Program-made: the position numbers and the translations under genes | Notes under the pieces: generated by a model | Told to the model about the DNA's origin: nothing | The model's database searches: none | The model's input: only the letters and a program-made list of their open reading frames with translations | Shown: positions 27,401 to 35,468 of the stretch, piece after piece | Layout of the letters: the number at the start of each line of letters is the position of its first letter | Position numbering within the stretch: the first letter of the stretch is position 1 | From: Treponema vincentii | Lineage (GTDB): Bacteria; Spirochaetota; Spirochaetia; Treponematales; Treponemataceae | Assembly (NCBI RefSeq): GCF_018336815.1 | Contig: NZ_CP050497.1 | Coordinates: 1,302,001 to 1,366,000 of the forward strand | Length of the DNA stretch: 64,000 nucleotides | Direction of reading: 5' to 3'

Positions 27401-28947
27401 GTTGTACCCGTTGCATTATCATCCGTATCGGTAGGCTCGGCAGGATAATTATTATCATTAACATTCTGTTGGTAGTGTTTTACCTTATAGGGCGTATCTG
27501 CACCTGCCGTCCACTGCGCATAGAGCGTCATATCACCGGTTACCATGTCCGTTGCAAAGTTCCACGCTTGCCCTGCAGAACAGGCTTTATCTTTATACCA
27601 GCCGGTTACTCCGAACCCTTGTTTTTTCGGCCGCGGGTCGGGTGCTGAAACTGTAGCGCCGTGCAGCGCAATCTTAGAAACTGCGGTAGTACCGTCCGGA
27701 TAGACTCCTCCGTTTGCATCAAAGCTTACCGTGTGTCCTTGCACAACCTTATAATAGACAGTCCGCACCGGCGTTGCCGCAAAGTCAGTGCCGTCCGTGT
27801 AATACTCCAGCTTATACTTCTTTTCACCGGCGCCGTTTAACGGAAGCGGTACGGTAACGGGATTGCCGTCATACTTTATCGGCGTTGAACTGCCGGTATC
27901 GGTCAGCGTACAGTGCACCGTCGTGTTTGCCGTCGGCGAAGACGCGGTCAGTTCAGCTCCGGCGCTGCCGGTACCGATGATAATAGGATCGGCTTCGCTG
28001 CCGCTTCCGGAAATTTTCGTTCCTTTCGTGATGGTAATATTCTCTGCTTCCGCCTTATTCGGTTTTGTACTTGCGTTCAGTATGTCGGAAGCTAAGCCTC
28101 TTTCGTCTATAAGTTTAATCGTATAGTCTTTTTTTGCAGCGCCGTCTTTCACTTCAACATCGGTTTTATAGTACAGTACCCAGCTGCTGTCGGCGGGAAC
28201 ATCATCGGCGTCCGGCTCATTCAGCTTTTCTGCATCGGAATGCGTAATAAAGACATCAGCTTCCGGTTTGGTAAATGCGGTTTGCGCTTCATTAGCCGAA
28301 AACGTATAGGGTGTTCCGTTGACCTCAATACGGGCAAGATCTTTATGCAAAAGCCCGCCCGGCACCCTCTTATCCATATCCGGCACCTTGATGCACAGCA
28401 CATAATAAGCAGGCGAACCGGTTGTCTTTGCAACGGTGAAACTCGGATTCTGAGGGGGTGTATTCGCTTTTAGCTTTAGAGTGTAGGTTTGTTTAAAGAG
28501 GCGGCCGTCTGCGGCATACAAGGAGAGGGTGGAAGAAAGGTCTTGCGCACCCCATTCATGCGCTTTTAAAAAAGAAGCCTTATACGTAAGGGTCAGACTT
28601 TGTCGGTCTTCGGATTGTGTGAGCGTATAATCCGTACCCGCTACCGGAGCCTGTGTTAAATGCTCAAACACAACCACCTTTTTTGCCGGGGCTGCCGCCG
28701 GAGGTAAATCGAGCGAAAAAGATTTAGGATTTTTCAGCTTAAACGTGACGGAAACATCTTCAGCCGAGGGGACACTCGGTATGCTGTTGAGGTCGTTTTG
28801 TAATACCGCCTTTATGCTTGAATCGGTAATATACGCTTCCGATGCCCAATAGCTGAGATAGTCGTCTATATTTGCGGTAAACTGATTACAGGATGCAAAC
28901 AAAAGAGTAAACAATATTCCGGTTAAAATGGCATAAAATTTCCGCAT
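24490..28947 (-). CDS. Surface lipoprotein with InlB B-repeats and beta-helix (adhesin-like)
   Basis: 1485 residues. The signal ends LLFASC with Cys20 as lipidation site. Residues to about 330 form a treponemal N-terminal domain shared with the protein at 46721. Then come Listeria/Bacteroides-type repeats (HTVSFDANGG...TLYAQW, HLTFNPNGG...YTAQW, KVHFDKNDN...TLYAKW). From about residue 840 a parallel beta-helix carries many GGAIYV, GGGIYI and GGGVYV rungs, resembling polymorphic outer membrane proteins. Probably surface-exposed and host-interacting (inference). No frameshift is seen in this copy, unlike its paralogue. No clear Shine-Dalgarno. Confidence 0.88.
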   Translation of the reverse strand: MRKFYAILTGILFTLLFASCNQFTANIDDYLSYWASEAYITDSSIKAVLQNDLNSIPSVPSAEDVSVTFKLKNPKSFSLDLPPAAAPAKKVVVFEHLTQAPVAGTDYTLTQSEDRQSLTLTYKASFLKAHEWGAQDLSSTLSLYAADGRLFKQTYTLKLKANTPPQNPSFTVAKTTGSPAYYVLCIKVPDMDKRVPGGLLHKDLARIEVNGTPYTFSANEAQTAFTKPEADVFITHSDAEKLNEPDADDVPADSSWVLYYKTDVEVKDGAAKKDYTIKLIDERGLASDILNASTKPNKAEAENITITKGTKISGSGSEADPIIIGTGSAGAELTASSPTANTTVHCTLTDTGSSTPIKYDGNPVTVPLPLNGAGEKKYKLEYYTDGTDFAATPVRTVYYKVVQGHTVSFDANGGVYPDGTTAVSKIALHGATVSAPDPRPKKQGFGVTGWYKDKACSAGQAWNFATDMVTGDMTLYAQWTAGADTPYKVKHYQQNVNDNNYPAEPTDTDDNATGTTGANAAVTLKSYPGFEFDKLEPASPTIAADGSTVVKVYYKRKTVHLTFNPNGGKIDGSTDNKTVSGKYGATLTAPTAQKTGYTFNSWKPEGSAPALTLTFPAADATYTAQWTANTYKVHFDKNDNAATGTMADQLFTYDDTTKALTKNKFIKSGHTFDGWATSADGSTFYADEAQVTNLATAQDAIVTLYAKWKKARYNVTYRVEIVDDKAGGKIKADSGSFVENGSTSVEDGGSVGFTADPTNTDWEVAEWKKGNIVVNGTNSTYTLSNVTADTTVTVKFYQSHIKNPATWKDLARAVKSAPDNATLTIDGEIKATSDTGNNGEIVINKNLTIKRATGASSAVIDANNSTGGKPKHRIFKVESNKTLTLENLTLKNGMAEGSDGPGDGGAIYVHGASVKITGCTLTDNTANKNGGAVYATKRDDNAAHVTISGGSINGNTVTDDYGFGGGIYINDGCELTLKGNVTVKGNKAARGGGVRANKSTVTMNSCTFEGNESTHGDASNGCGGVYVHGATVSMQSCTLKSNKGNVRAGGLLVEGGAKVTMDGCTLTGNTATTGGGIYITGGSSIVTLNNGVQIKDNTATTGGGVYVQDGTFKMSGSAIVTPSTGSEANDKGKNDVYLKTGKTITVDGILSHAHAARITPESYRATTVLTGNITGGSPENRKKFIVPPEKVTEDSENWNVFWYIADNGNLKAEVEDPDMLKTVIDGSPNNTIIKLGNISDLKTVEIWGYRKIMLKADREVTLTCPSKGNDYKHLQVQENASLILKGPITLQGADYGSNSQYALFVERGGKAEIKGGVTITGFKNGNIGPVVSDGNLTMSGGEISGNKAKNGGGVYIHAAHRIFTMTGGTIKGNIATEHGGGVYVNADGYYNMYGKFTMTGGKIEGNTADKGGGVFTHGIFTMGKEDGGTGGTITKNTATNDGKAVMLDHHFYWEAGEIKDNLGSGSVIGGNTYYYLHNTSGNTES

Positions 28948-29117
28948 AGAACAACTACCTATATCTTATATATTGAAAAGAAATCTAAATATATTAACAG
29001 AAATCTTCCATATAAGATACGTTTTTAGCGCAAAAATAACCGCGGTTGCTTAAAAAGAACCATGGTTACAGGGAAAGCAGCTCAGGTAATCGCATCAAAA
29101 GTGTTGTTTGGTAAGCC

Positions 29118-29196
29118 CGCAGAATAATGAAGACCGTTCAACCAGAGTTGAACCTCTTCGCGGTTCAAATGGTCTCGCGGTCTTAATTATTCTGCG
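29118..29196. repeat. Family A element, core only
   Basis: Inner stem of 19 bp with one mismatch (29118-29136 with 29178-29196) around the shared centre (TTGAACC/GGTTCAA). The outer arms have diverged. It accounts for most of the 341-base gap 28948-29288; the rest shows nothing recognisable. Confidence 0.85.
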
Positions 29197-29288
29197 ATTT
29201 TTATCTACTCTGCCTGATACAATTGCCCCTCTGCTAGAAAAAAGAGGGAAGACAATCGCAAGTCTAGAATTGTTGCATTATTTTTGAT

Positions 29289-30062
29289 ATGGTACTGCCG
29301 ATTATGAGTAAAAAACTAAGCCCTGATCGTCTGTTATATATTTTAAATGCCGGTATGATGACCCTTGCAATGATAATGAATATTAAAGTTGCTATTCCAT
29401 ACGTATCTGTTATACCGTATATGAATTTGATCAAAGCTGCGCTGAATGCTTTCTGCGTGTGTCTTTCCATTATCCTTATCGTTCATCCCGAAAAAAAGCT
29501 CTTAACCTATATCGTCTTTTTTGTCGAAGCAGGAAATGCCGTCCTTGTCGGCTTTATGGGAATCGGAACTTCGATGTTCTGTATCGGTATTATCATCTGT
29601 TTTGTTAATGGAGAATTTGCCATTAATCGGAAAAAAAAGGTGATATTGCTTGGTGGTTACTGGTTGCTGGTTACTATCACAATCTATCCCGTCCTCGGAT
29701 TTGCATTCGTTATATTTGAAATCTTAGGAACCCTCTTCGGGCTTACCGTCTGCGTTGTACTGTATCAAAAACTCGAAGGAAAGCTTTCGTATCTTTTGCT
29801 GCCGGACGAAACGATAACGACTGCCATTACCCTGCCACCGAAAGGTTCAACCTTAAAATTATCGGATTATGAACTTTCGGAACGGCAAATTGCATTCATC
29901 CTCGGTTCGATTAAACAAGGGGAAACCTACGAAGCGCTGGGAAATCGCTATCATGTCAGCACCTCAGTGGTCAAAAAAGATATGGCTGCAGCCTGTAAAT
30001 ATTTCGGCGTCGCCAACCGAGAAGCGCTGCGGATTTTATTGTTGCAATATAAGCTTGAGTAA
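29289..30062 (+). CDS. Membrane-anchored LuxR-type transcriptional regulator
   Basis: About 257 residues with roughly six hydrophobic helices in the first 165, then a cytoplasmic linker and a C-terminal helix-turn-helix: LSERQIAFILGSIKQGETYEALGNRYHVSTSVVKKDMAAACKYFGVANREALRILL. That block follows the LuxR/GerE pattern of a helix-turn-helix with a conserved E at its start, although the core is divergent. It probably senses a membrane or envelope signal. An in-frame ATG at 29304 is an alternative start; neither has a clear Shine-Dalgarno. I cannot name the targets. Confidence 0.72.
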   Translation: MVLPIMSKKLSPDRLLYILNAGMMTLAMIMNIKVAIPYVSVIPYMNLIKAALNAFCVCLSIILIVHPEKKLLTYIVFFVEAGNAVLVGFMGIGTSMFCIGIIICFVNGEFAINRKKKVILLGGYWLLVTITIYPVLGFAFVIFEILGTLFGLTVCVVLYQKLEGKLSYLLLPDETITTAITLPPKGSTLKLSDYELSERQIAFILGSIKQGETYEALGNRYHVSTSVVKKDMAAACKYFGVANREALRILLLQYKLE

Positions 30063-30095
30063 CCGGCGATTATTATATAAAACTATCAGGATCGA

Positions 30096-30368
30096 TTAAT
30101 AATCACCGGTAGTAATAGCTTTCCTTAAAATACTATTTATTTTTGTTTGATAGCCTTTACCTCCGGATTGAAGTGCCGCAAGAATATCCGCATCGATCTT
30201 TATAGAAATTGTTTTTTTAACGGGCGTTACATTCCAATATGCTTCATGCGCCGGTCTGAGTCTGGCTATTTGTGCCTTTGTCAGTTTGGGGCTATCCTCA
30301 TCATACGATATAGGGTGATTTTTTATTTCTTCCAATCTTTCAGCCGTTAATTTTGTTGAAATAATCAT
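30096..30368 (-). CDS. brnA: BrnA-family antitoxin
   Basis: 90 residues. The C-terminal part (KKTISIKIDADILAALQSGGKGYQTKINSILRKAI) is the ribbon-helix-helix DNA-binding domain of BrnA/CopG type, with the GKGYQTKIN signature. The start overlaps the end of brnT by 29 bases. It would neutralise BrnT and repress the shared promoter (family knowledge). Confidence 0.9.
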   Translation of the reverse strand: MIISTKLTAERLEEIKNHPISYDEDSPKLTKAQIARLRPAHEAYWNVTPVKKTISIKIDADILAALQSGGKGYQTKINSILRKAITTGDY

Positions 30369-30657
30369 AATATTCCTCCCTCAAGTCTTTCTCTGCTTGC
30401 CGTGCGGATATTAACCGTATTCTGTCTTTCTTTTCAGTAAAAAAGACCAATACTATCAATATTCCATTCAAATTACCAATTCCGTAGTATCTATCTTCTG
30501 TTTCAGAATGCTCAAAATCATATCCGATTAAAAATGCAGGATCATCAAATACTTCCAATATTTCTTCGAAAGCGATTCCATGTTTTTCAATATTAGCACG
30601 ATTTTTGTCTTCGTCCCACTCAAAACGATTATCGTTGCTTATAATTGTTTTTCCCAT
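30340..30657 (-). CDS. brnT: BrnT-family ribonuclease toxin
   Basis: 105 residues with the BrnT signature: FEWDEDKNRANIEKHGIAFEEILEVFDDP, HSETEDRYYGIGNLNGILIVLVFF, and IRLISARQAEKDLREEYYDY. BrnT is a RelE-fold ribonuclease. The toxin is encoded first, then the antitoxin, the normal order for brnTA. The promoter and a palindrome lie just upstream. Confidence 0.93.
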   Translation of the reverse strand: MGKTIISNDNRFEWDEDKNRANIEKHGIAFEEILEVFDDPAFLIGYDFEHSETEDRYYGIGNLNGILIVLVFFTEKKDRIRLISARQAEKDLREEYYDYFNKING

Positions 30658-30663
30658 AGGGAA

Positions 30664-30716
30664 AATATATACTGATGAGGATATATCGTCAAGTATATTT
30701 ATCGTTGGACAACGAT
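30664..30716 (-). promoter_or_regulatory. brnTA promoter with upstream palindrome
   Basis: On the minus strand TTGACG (30692-30687) and TATATT (30669-30664) are separated by exactly 17 bases, close before the brnT start. A perfect palindrome ATCGTTG-GA-CAACGAT (30701-30716) lies just upstream of the -35 box and could bind the BrnA repressor (inference). Confidence 0.7.
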
Positions 30717-30762
30717 AATGACTCCAAGGTATAACTTCGGCGGCTACAATAGTTAAAACTGT

Positions 30763-30968
30763 GCAAAAAGCCGCCCAAATATTGACATAATGACGTAAAA
30801 AATTGAAACTACACAGATAAATAGACGGGCATCTCTAAACACTCAGGTATAGTTTTTAGAGGTTCTCATATTTGCGTTTTAGTGAAAGAGGGGCATTTCT
30901 AAAGATTAAAGTTTTAGGGGTTCCCGATAACGCCTTTTATAGACAAGGAGTATGAGGTATGTATACAC
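30763..30968 (+). repeat. Duplicated ileS leader, left copy
   Basis: Matches 31926-32088. The first 28 bases (30763-30790) are identical to 31926-31953 and the last 43 bases (30926-30968), including AAGGAG and the first codons ATG TAT ACA, are identical to 32046-32088. The middle is diverged and 40-odd bases longer. The start codon opens only an 18-residue frame (MYTRPLRYLKS...). The PIN/AbrB module lies between the two copies. Confidence 0.92.
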
Positions 30969-30983
30969 GACCCTTGCGCTATC

Positions 30984-31382
30984 TTAAATCAATTCAAAAT
31001 ACGCTGCCGGTGTAAAGATGAGTGGTTTATCAATTTTTATATCTTCAAAATCCTTATCACCTGTGATTAAAATATCCGAATCGGATAAAATTGCAGATAC
31101 AAGAACCGGTAAATCTTTTATATCTCGAATTTCCGGATATTTCTTTTCATCGATTTTTTCGGGAGTCTTAAATTCTTCAAACCTGATTCCATTAAAAAAA
31201 ATATTCAACTGTTCTTTTTTTAATGGAAATTTCTTTTCAAAAACTTCTTTACATTCGTCCTTTATGTATGAAGCAATTATTACCGTGTGCTTTTCAATTA
31301 AATGAGAAAAAACCTTAGCAACTTTAGCATTGGGAAAAAGTATCGCAGAAATAATGATATTGGTATCTACGAAAACTCTCAA
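30984..31382 (-). CDS. PIN-domain toxin (putative TA system toxin, PIN family)
   Basis: 132 residues with a PIN nuclease fold: MRVFVDTNIIISAIL with the first catalytic Asp, a central Glu (KDECKEVFE), then DLPVLVSAILSDSDILITGDKDF with the acidic pair. PIN toxins cleave RNA. The start overlaps the AbrB antitoxin stop by 4 bases. The catalytic acidic residues look intact. Confidence 0.92.
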   Translation of the reverse strand: MRVFVDTNIIISAILFPNAKVAKVFSHLIEKHTVIIASYIKDECKEVFEKKFPLKKEQLNIFFNGIRFEEFKTPEKIDEKKYPEIRDIKDLPVLVSAILSDSDILITGDKDFEDIKIDKPLIFTPAAYFELI

Positions 31383-31627
31383 CGTGTTTTCCTTAATTCT
31401 TTGATGTATGCAACAACATCATCTTCCGTTTGAAAGCCTTCTTTTTCTGCCTCTCCTCGCATTTGAGTTTGAATATTTGACAAAGTTATTTGAGAAGCAT
31501 TTGCAATATACACTTTTCCTTTGCTTTCTTCAAAAAAAACTTTATCACCGCTTTTTAACCCAAGCATATCTCGTATTACAAGAGGAATAGTGATCTGCCC
31601 TTTCGATGTTACTTTTGCCAGTTCCAT
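31379..31627 (-). CDS. AbrB/MazE-type antitoxin
   Basis: 82 residues. The N-terminal swapped-hairpin DNA-binding domain reads VTSKGQITIPLVIRDMLGLKSGDKVFFEESKGKVYIANA, the classical AbrB/SpoVT signature. The acidic C-terminus would bind the PIN toxin. AAGGAG lies before the ATG and a TATAGT-like box just upstream. Confidence 0.93.
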   Translation of the reverse strand: MELAKVTSKGQITIPLVIRDMLGLKSGDKVFFEESKGKVYIANASQITLSNIQTQMRGEAEKEGFQTEDDVVAYIKELRKTR

Positions 31628-31723
31628 AAAACATCTCCTTACTTTCCTTACTTGTACTATATACTAACGGAGGAAATGCCGTCAAGGGACTGTTCAGCGG
31701 AAGGGCGGAGGCGGATATCCCCT

Positions 31724-31817
31724 ATCAGGTGCTATACATCCGTGTACAGCACCTGATAACGAGTTTGACGAAATGTCAAACTCGTTGCTGAGCAGAACCA
31801 CGTCCATCCGTGGACGT
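31724..31817 (+). repeat. B cassette copy 3
   Basis: Hairpin 1: 15-bp arms with one G-T type mismatch around TCCG (31724-31757). Hairpin 2: ACGAGTTTGAC ... GTCAAACTCGT. Linker AGCAGAACC. Hairpin 3: ACGTCCA-TCCG-TGGACGT (31800-31817). It occupies most of the gap between the AbrB gene and the ileS leader; I see no gene there. Confidence 0.92.
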
Positions 31818-31925
31818 TTTGCAGAAAAAGAACAGCAGGAAGGCTTTGCAGTGAAGCGGAAAAACCTGCCTCCGATGATGCAGGAACGGAAAAAAGATTG
31901 GAGCCGGAGACCGGTTTTTGCGTAA

Positions 31926-32088
31926 GCAAAAAGCCGCCCAAATATTGACATAACAACACAAAAAATTGAAACTAGTAAGAATAAATAGATGTGCGTTTTA
32001 GTGAAAGAGGGACATTGCTAAGGCTTGAGGTTTTTAGAGGTTCCGGATAACGCCTTTTATAGACAAGGAGTATGAGGTATGTATACAC
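31926..32088 (+). repeat. ileS leader, right copy of the direct repeat
   Basis: The functional copy, running into the ileS coding start. See the left copy at 30763-30968. It contains TTGACA at 31946-31951 as a possible -35 box, but I see no convincing -10 at the right distance. No T-box features are visible. Confidence 0.9.
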
Positions 32089-35000
32089 CGGTTGATCCTA
32101 AGGTGGATTTTCCGAAACAGGAAGAAGCGGTTTTGCGCTTTTGGGAAGACCACGATGTTTTTAAGAAGTCTGTTGCACAGCGTGAGGGGGCTGATGAGTA
32201 CGTGTTTTTTGACGGCCCGCCCTTTGCAACGGGGCTGCCGCATTTTGGGCATTTTGTGCCGAGCACGATTAAGGATATTATTCCGCGTTATCAGACGATG
32301 AAGGGGAAGAAGGTTGAGCGGCGGTTTGGATGGGACTGTCATGGGCTGCCGGTAGAAAACTTGATCGAAAAAGAGCTGGGGCTGAACTCGAAGACCGACA
32401 TTGAAAAGTACGGTATTGCCAAGTTTAATGAGGCGTGCAGGGCGAGTGTGCTGCGCTATGTGAAGGAGTGGCGGCATACGATTAATCGGCTGGGACGCTG
32501 GGTTGATTTTGATAACGATTATAAGACGATGGAACCGGCGTATATGGAGTCGATTTGGTGGGTGATGAAGCAGCTGTGGGAGAAGGGGCTGTTGTATGAG
32601 GGGCATTATATTTTGCCGTATTGCCCGCGCTGTTCCACGGTACTTTCCAATCATGAGCTGAATCTTGGCGGGTATAAGGATGTACACGATCCTGCGATTA
32701 CCATCCGCTTTAAGGCGCGGTATACGGTTGCGGGTACCCCTGCGGCGAAAACCTTTGCTGCGGAGCCGCTTCCGCCGAATACCTATCTTTTGGCGTGGAC
32801 AACCACCCCGTGGACGCTGCCGAGCAACCTTGGGCTTGCGCTCGGCGCCGATATAGACTATGTGTTGATAGCTGATGAGGGTGAGCACTATATTCTTGCC
32901 GAATCCCGCTTAGCGGCGTACTACCGCGAACCGGAAAAATGCACCGTTATATGGAAGAAAAAGGGCGCAGAGCTGCAAGGTATCTGCTATGAGCCGCTTT
33001 TCCCGTATTTTGCGAATTTGACCGTAAAAGAGGACGGCAGTTCCGATGATGCAGGACGGGGTGCGTTCCAAACTTTAATCGGCGACTTTGTTTCTACGGA
33101 AGACGGTACCGGTATTGTTCATACGGCGCCGGGATTTGGTGAAGAGGATAGCACGTTATTTAAAGGCAGCGGAATACCGATGATCTGCCCGGTAGATGCT
33201 GAATGTAAGTTTACGGCGGAGGTTCCGGACTATCAGGGACGCTTTGTAAAAGATACTGATAAAGATATTATGGAGCGGTTGAAGGCTGAGCGGAAACTGG
33301 TGAAACGGGATCAAATTCTGCACGCCTATCCGCACTGCTGGCGCTGTTCCAGCCCGCTCATTTACCGTGCCGTCAGCAGCTGGTTTGTTTCGGTGGAAAA
33401 GGTAAAGGACGCGATGCTGCGGGCGAATAGCAAAATCAACTGGCAGCCTGCTCATATCAAAGAGGGACGCTTTGGAAAGTGGCTTGAAGGCGCCCGCGAC
33501 TGGGCAATCAGCCGGAACCGGTACTGGGGAAATCCGCTGCCGATCTGGAAGTGTTCCAATCCCGACTGCGGACACTCCCTCTGTGTGGGAAGCCGCGATG
33601 AGCTGAAAGCATTGAGCGGTGTTTATCCGGAAGACTTGCACAAGCACTTTGTTGACAAGATTACCATACCGTGTAAGCAGTGCGGCAAAACGATGTACCG
33701 TGTTCCGGAAGTGCTGGACTGCTGGTTTGAGTCCGGTTCGATGCCGTATGCGCAAGTGCACTATCCCTTTGAAAATAAAAAATACTTTGAAGAGCACTTC
33801 CCCGCTCATTTTATTTCCGAAGGACTGGATCAAACCCGCGGCTGGTTCTATACGCTGACTGTCTTGGCGGCTGCGCTGTTTGACCGCCCCGCGTTTGAAA
33901 ACTGTATTGTCAATGGGCTGGTGTTGGCAACCGACGGGAAAAAGATGTCTAAGTCGCTGCGGAACTATACCGATCCCAATGAGGTTGTCCGGCAGTTCGG
34001 GGCGGATGCGCTGCGCTTGTTCCTGATGCACTCAAACGTGGTTAAGGCGGAGGATTTGAAATACTCCGATGACGGTGTACGCGATATTCTGAAAGGTATT
34101 TTGATTCCGCTGTGGAACAGCTACAGCTTCTACGTGACGTATGCGAACATCGATGGTATTACACCGCCTGCCCATGCGAAACTCGACGGCACGGATGCGC
34201 ACATCGCTGCCTTTGTGAAAGAGCTGAACAATCCGCTTGACCGCTGGATTCTCTCCGTAACTGAAAAGCTTGTGTTTGATGTAACGGCGGCGTTGGACGA
34301 TTACGACCTTACGAAGGCGATTGACCCGATTGTTGCATATATCGATCAGCTGAACAACTGGTATATCCGCCGCTCTCGCCGCCGCTTCTGGAAGAGCGAA
34401 AACGACGGCGATAAGGCGCAAGCCTACGAGACCTTGTACCGTGCGCTCAAGAAGTTTGCACTGGTCGCGGCTCCGGTTGTACCGTTTATTACCGAATCGA
34501 TTTGGCAAAACTTGAGAACAGCGGATGATCCTCTTTCCGTACACTTGGCGGATTACCCCGTCTATGCGGAAGCGGCGCGGGATACCGAGCTTGAGTTTAA
34601 GATGGAGACGGTACAAAAAGCCGTGTCGATGGGACGGGCGCTCCGGTATCAGTTCAATTTGAAAATCCGCCAGCCGCTCAAAGCGGTGGAAATTGTTACG
34701 AAGAACCAGCAGGAGAAGTCGGTCTTACGTGAAATGGAAAGCAGCATTATGGAAGAGCTGAACGTGAAAGAGGTGATTTTCCACGACAAAGAAGATGAGC
34801 TGGTTGAGTATTCCGCCAAGGCGAATTTTAAGGTGCTGGGAAAAGAGCTCGGCGCAAAGATGAAAACCGCAGCGGCTCAAATTGAAAAACTCTCTTCCGC
34901 GGAGATTGAAAGCCTCTTTGACGGCGCAACCTTGAGCATTGATGTTGAGGGGCAAGCCGTTGAGCTGACTTCCGACAAGGTGATTCTGAACCGCATTGAA

Positions 35001-35360
35001 AAGGCGAACCTCAAGGTGCTGAACGAAGGGACGCTGACGGTTGCGCTTAACACGCAGGTAACCGAGGAGCTGCTGCTGGAAGGCTATATCCGTGACCTTG
35101 TCCGCGCGGTGCAGAACTTGCGGAAGGAGTCCGGGCTTGAAGTAACCGACCGGATTACGCTTTCCGTTTCCGGCACTGATACGGACGGGAAGCACCTCTT
35201 GCAAAAAGCGTTCGAGGCAAACAAGGACTACCTGATGAATGAGACCTTGGCTGTCGAGGCGGTCTTTGGGGGCGAGCTGCCTGCAGGAAAGCCTGCCGCC
35301 GAGCTTGACATGGGCGATGGGCTTTGCTGGCACATCGCGCTGGAGAAGGCGGGAGTGTAG
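32079..35360 (+). CDS. ileS: Isoleucyl-tRNA synthetase, type 2 (eukaryote-like)
   Basis: 1093 residues; charges tRNA-Ile. It begins DFPKQEEAVLRFWEDHDVFKKS, then the HIGH equivalent PFATGLPHFGHF, WDCHGLPVE, the editing domain (WTTTPWTLPSNLGLAL, GTGIVHTAPGFGEED), GLDQTRGWFYTL and KMSKSLRNYTDP. Length and motif spelling are those of the IleRS type 2 group found in eukaryotes and some bacteria, which lacks the C-terminal zinc-binding domain typical of type 1 and is usually insensitive to mupirocin. AAGGAG lies 8 bases before the ATG. The leader is duplicated upstream. Confidence 0.97.
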   Translation: MYTPVDPKVDFPKQEEAVLRFWEDHDVFKKSVAQREGADEYVFFDGPPFATGLPHFGHFVPSTIKDIIPRYQTMKGKKVERRFGWDCHGLPVENLIEKELGLNSKTDIEKYGIAKFNEACRASVLRYVKEWRHTINRLGRWVDFDNDYKTMEPAYMESIWWVMKQLWEKGLLYEGHYILPYCPRCSTVLSNHELNLGGYKDVHDPAITIRFKARYTVAGTPAAKTFAAEPLPPNTYLLAWTTTPWTLPSNLGLALGADIDYVLIADEGEHYILAESRLAAYYREPEKCTVIWKKKGAELQGICYEPLFPYFANLTVKEDGSSDDAGRGAFQTLIGDFVSTEDGTGIVHTAPGFGEEDSTLFKGSGIPMICPVDAECKFTAEVPDYQGRFVKDTDKDIMERLKAERKLVKRDQILHAYPHCWRCSSPLIYRAVSSWFVSVEKVKDAMLRANSKINWQPAHIKEGRFGKWLEGARDWAISRNRYWGNPLPIWKCSNPDCGHSLCVGSRDELKALSGVYPEDLHKHFVDKITIPCKQCGKTMYRVPEVLDCWFESGSMPYAQVHYPFENKKYFEEHFPAHFISEGLDQTRGWFYTLTVLAAALFDRPAFENCIVNGLVLATDGKKMSKSLRNYTDPNEVVRQFGADALRLFLMHSNVVKAEDLKYSDDGVRDILKGILIPLWNSYSFYVTYANIDGITPPAHAKLDGTDAHIAAFVKELNNPLDRWILSVTEKLVFDVTAALDDYDLTKAIDPIVAYIDQLNNWYIRRSRRRFWKSENDGDKAQAYETLYRALKKFALVAAPVVPFITESIWQNLRTADDPLSVHLADYPVYAEAARDTELEFKMETVQKAVSMGRALRYQFNLKIRQPLKAVEIVTKNQQEKSVLREMESSIMEELNVKEVIFHDKEDELVEYSAKANFKVLGKELGAKMKTAAAQIEKLSSAEIESLFDGATLSIDVEGQAVELTSDKVILNRIEKANLKVLNEGTLTVALNTQVTEELLLEGYIRDLVRAVQNLRKESGLEVTDRITLSVSGTDTDGKHLLQKAFEANKDYLMNETLAVEAVFGGELPAGKPAAELDMGDGLCWHIALEKAGV

Positions 35361-35410
35361 GGGCGTGGTGTAATACCGAGAGCACCGAGTACTGAATACC
35401 CGCCGTGCAG

Positions 35411-35454
35411 AAAAGGGCAGCCGTTTGAAATAGTGCAAGCGGCTGCCCTTTTTT
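35411..35454. terminator. Terminator between ileS and the Na/Pi cotransporter gene
   Basis: Perfect 13-bp stem AAAAGGGCAGCCG / CGGCTGCCCTTTT followed by T residues, between the convergent stops of ileS and the minus-strand gene. It may serve both directions. Confidence 0.92.
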
Positions 35455-35468
35455 GATGTTCCCAATTG

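Noticed and set aside
24598-28433. Several open frames on the plus strand across the large lipoprotein gene
   Set aside because: They are shadows of a repetitive coding sequence; none has a ribosome-binding site or recognisable domain.
31926-32078. T-box leader upstream of ileS
   Set aside because: No T-box core sequence (AGGGTGG...ACCGCG type), specifier loop or terminator/antiterminator pair could be seen; the leader is short.
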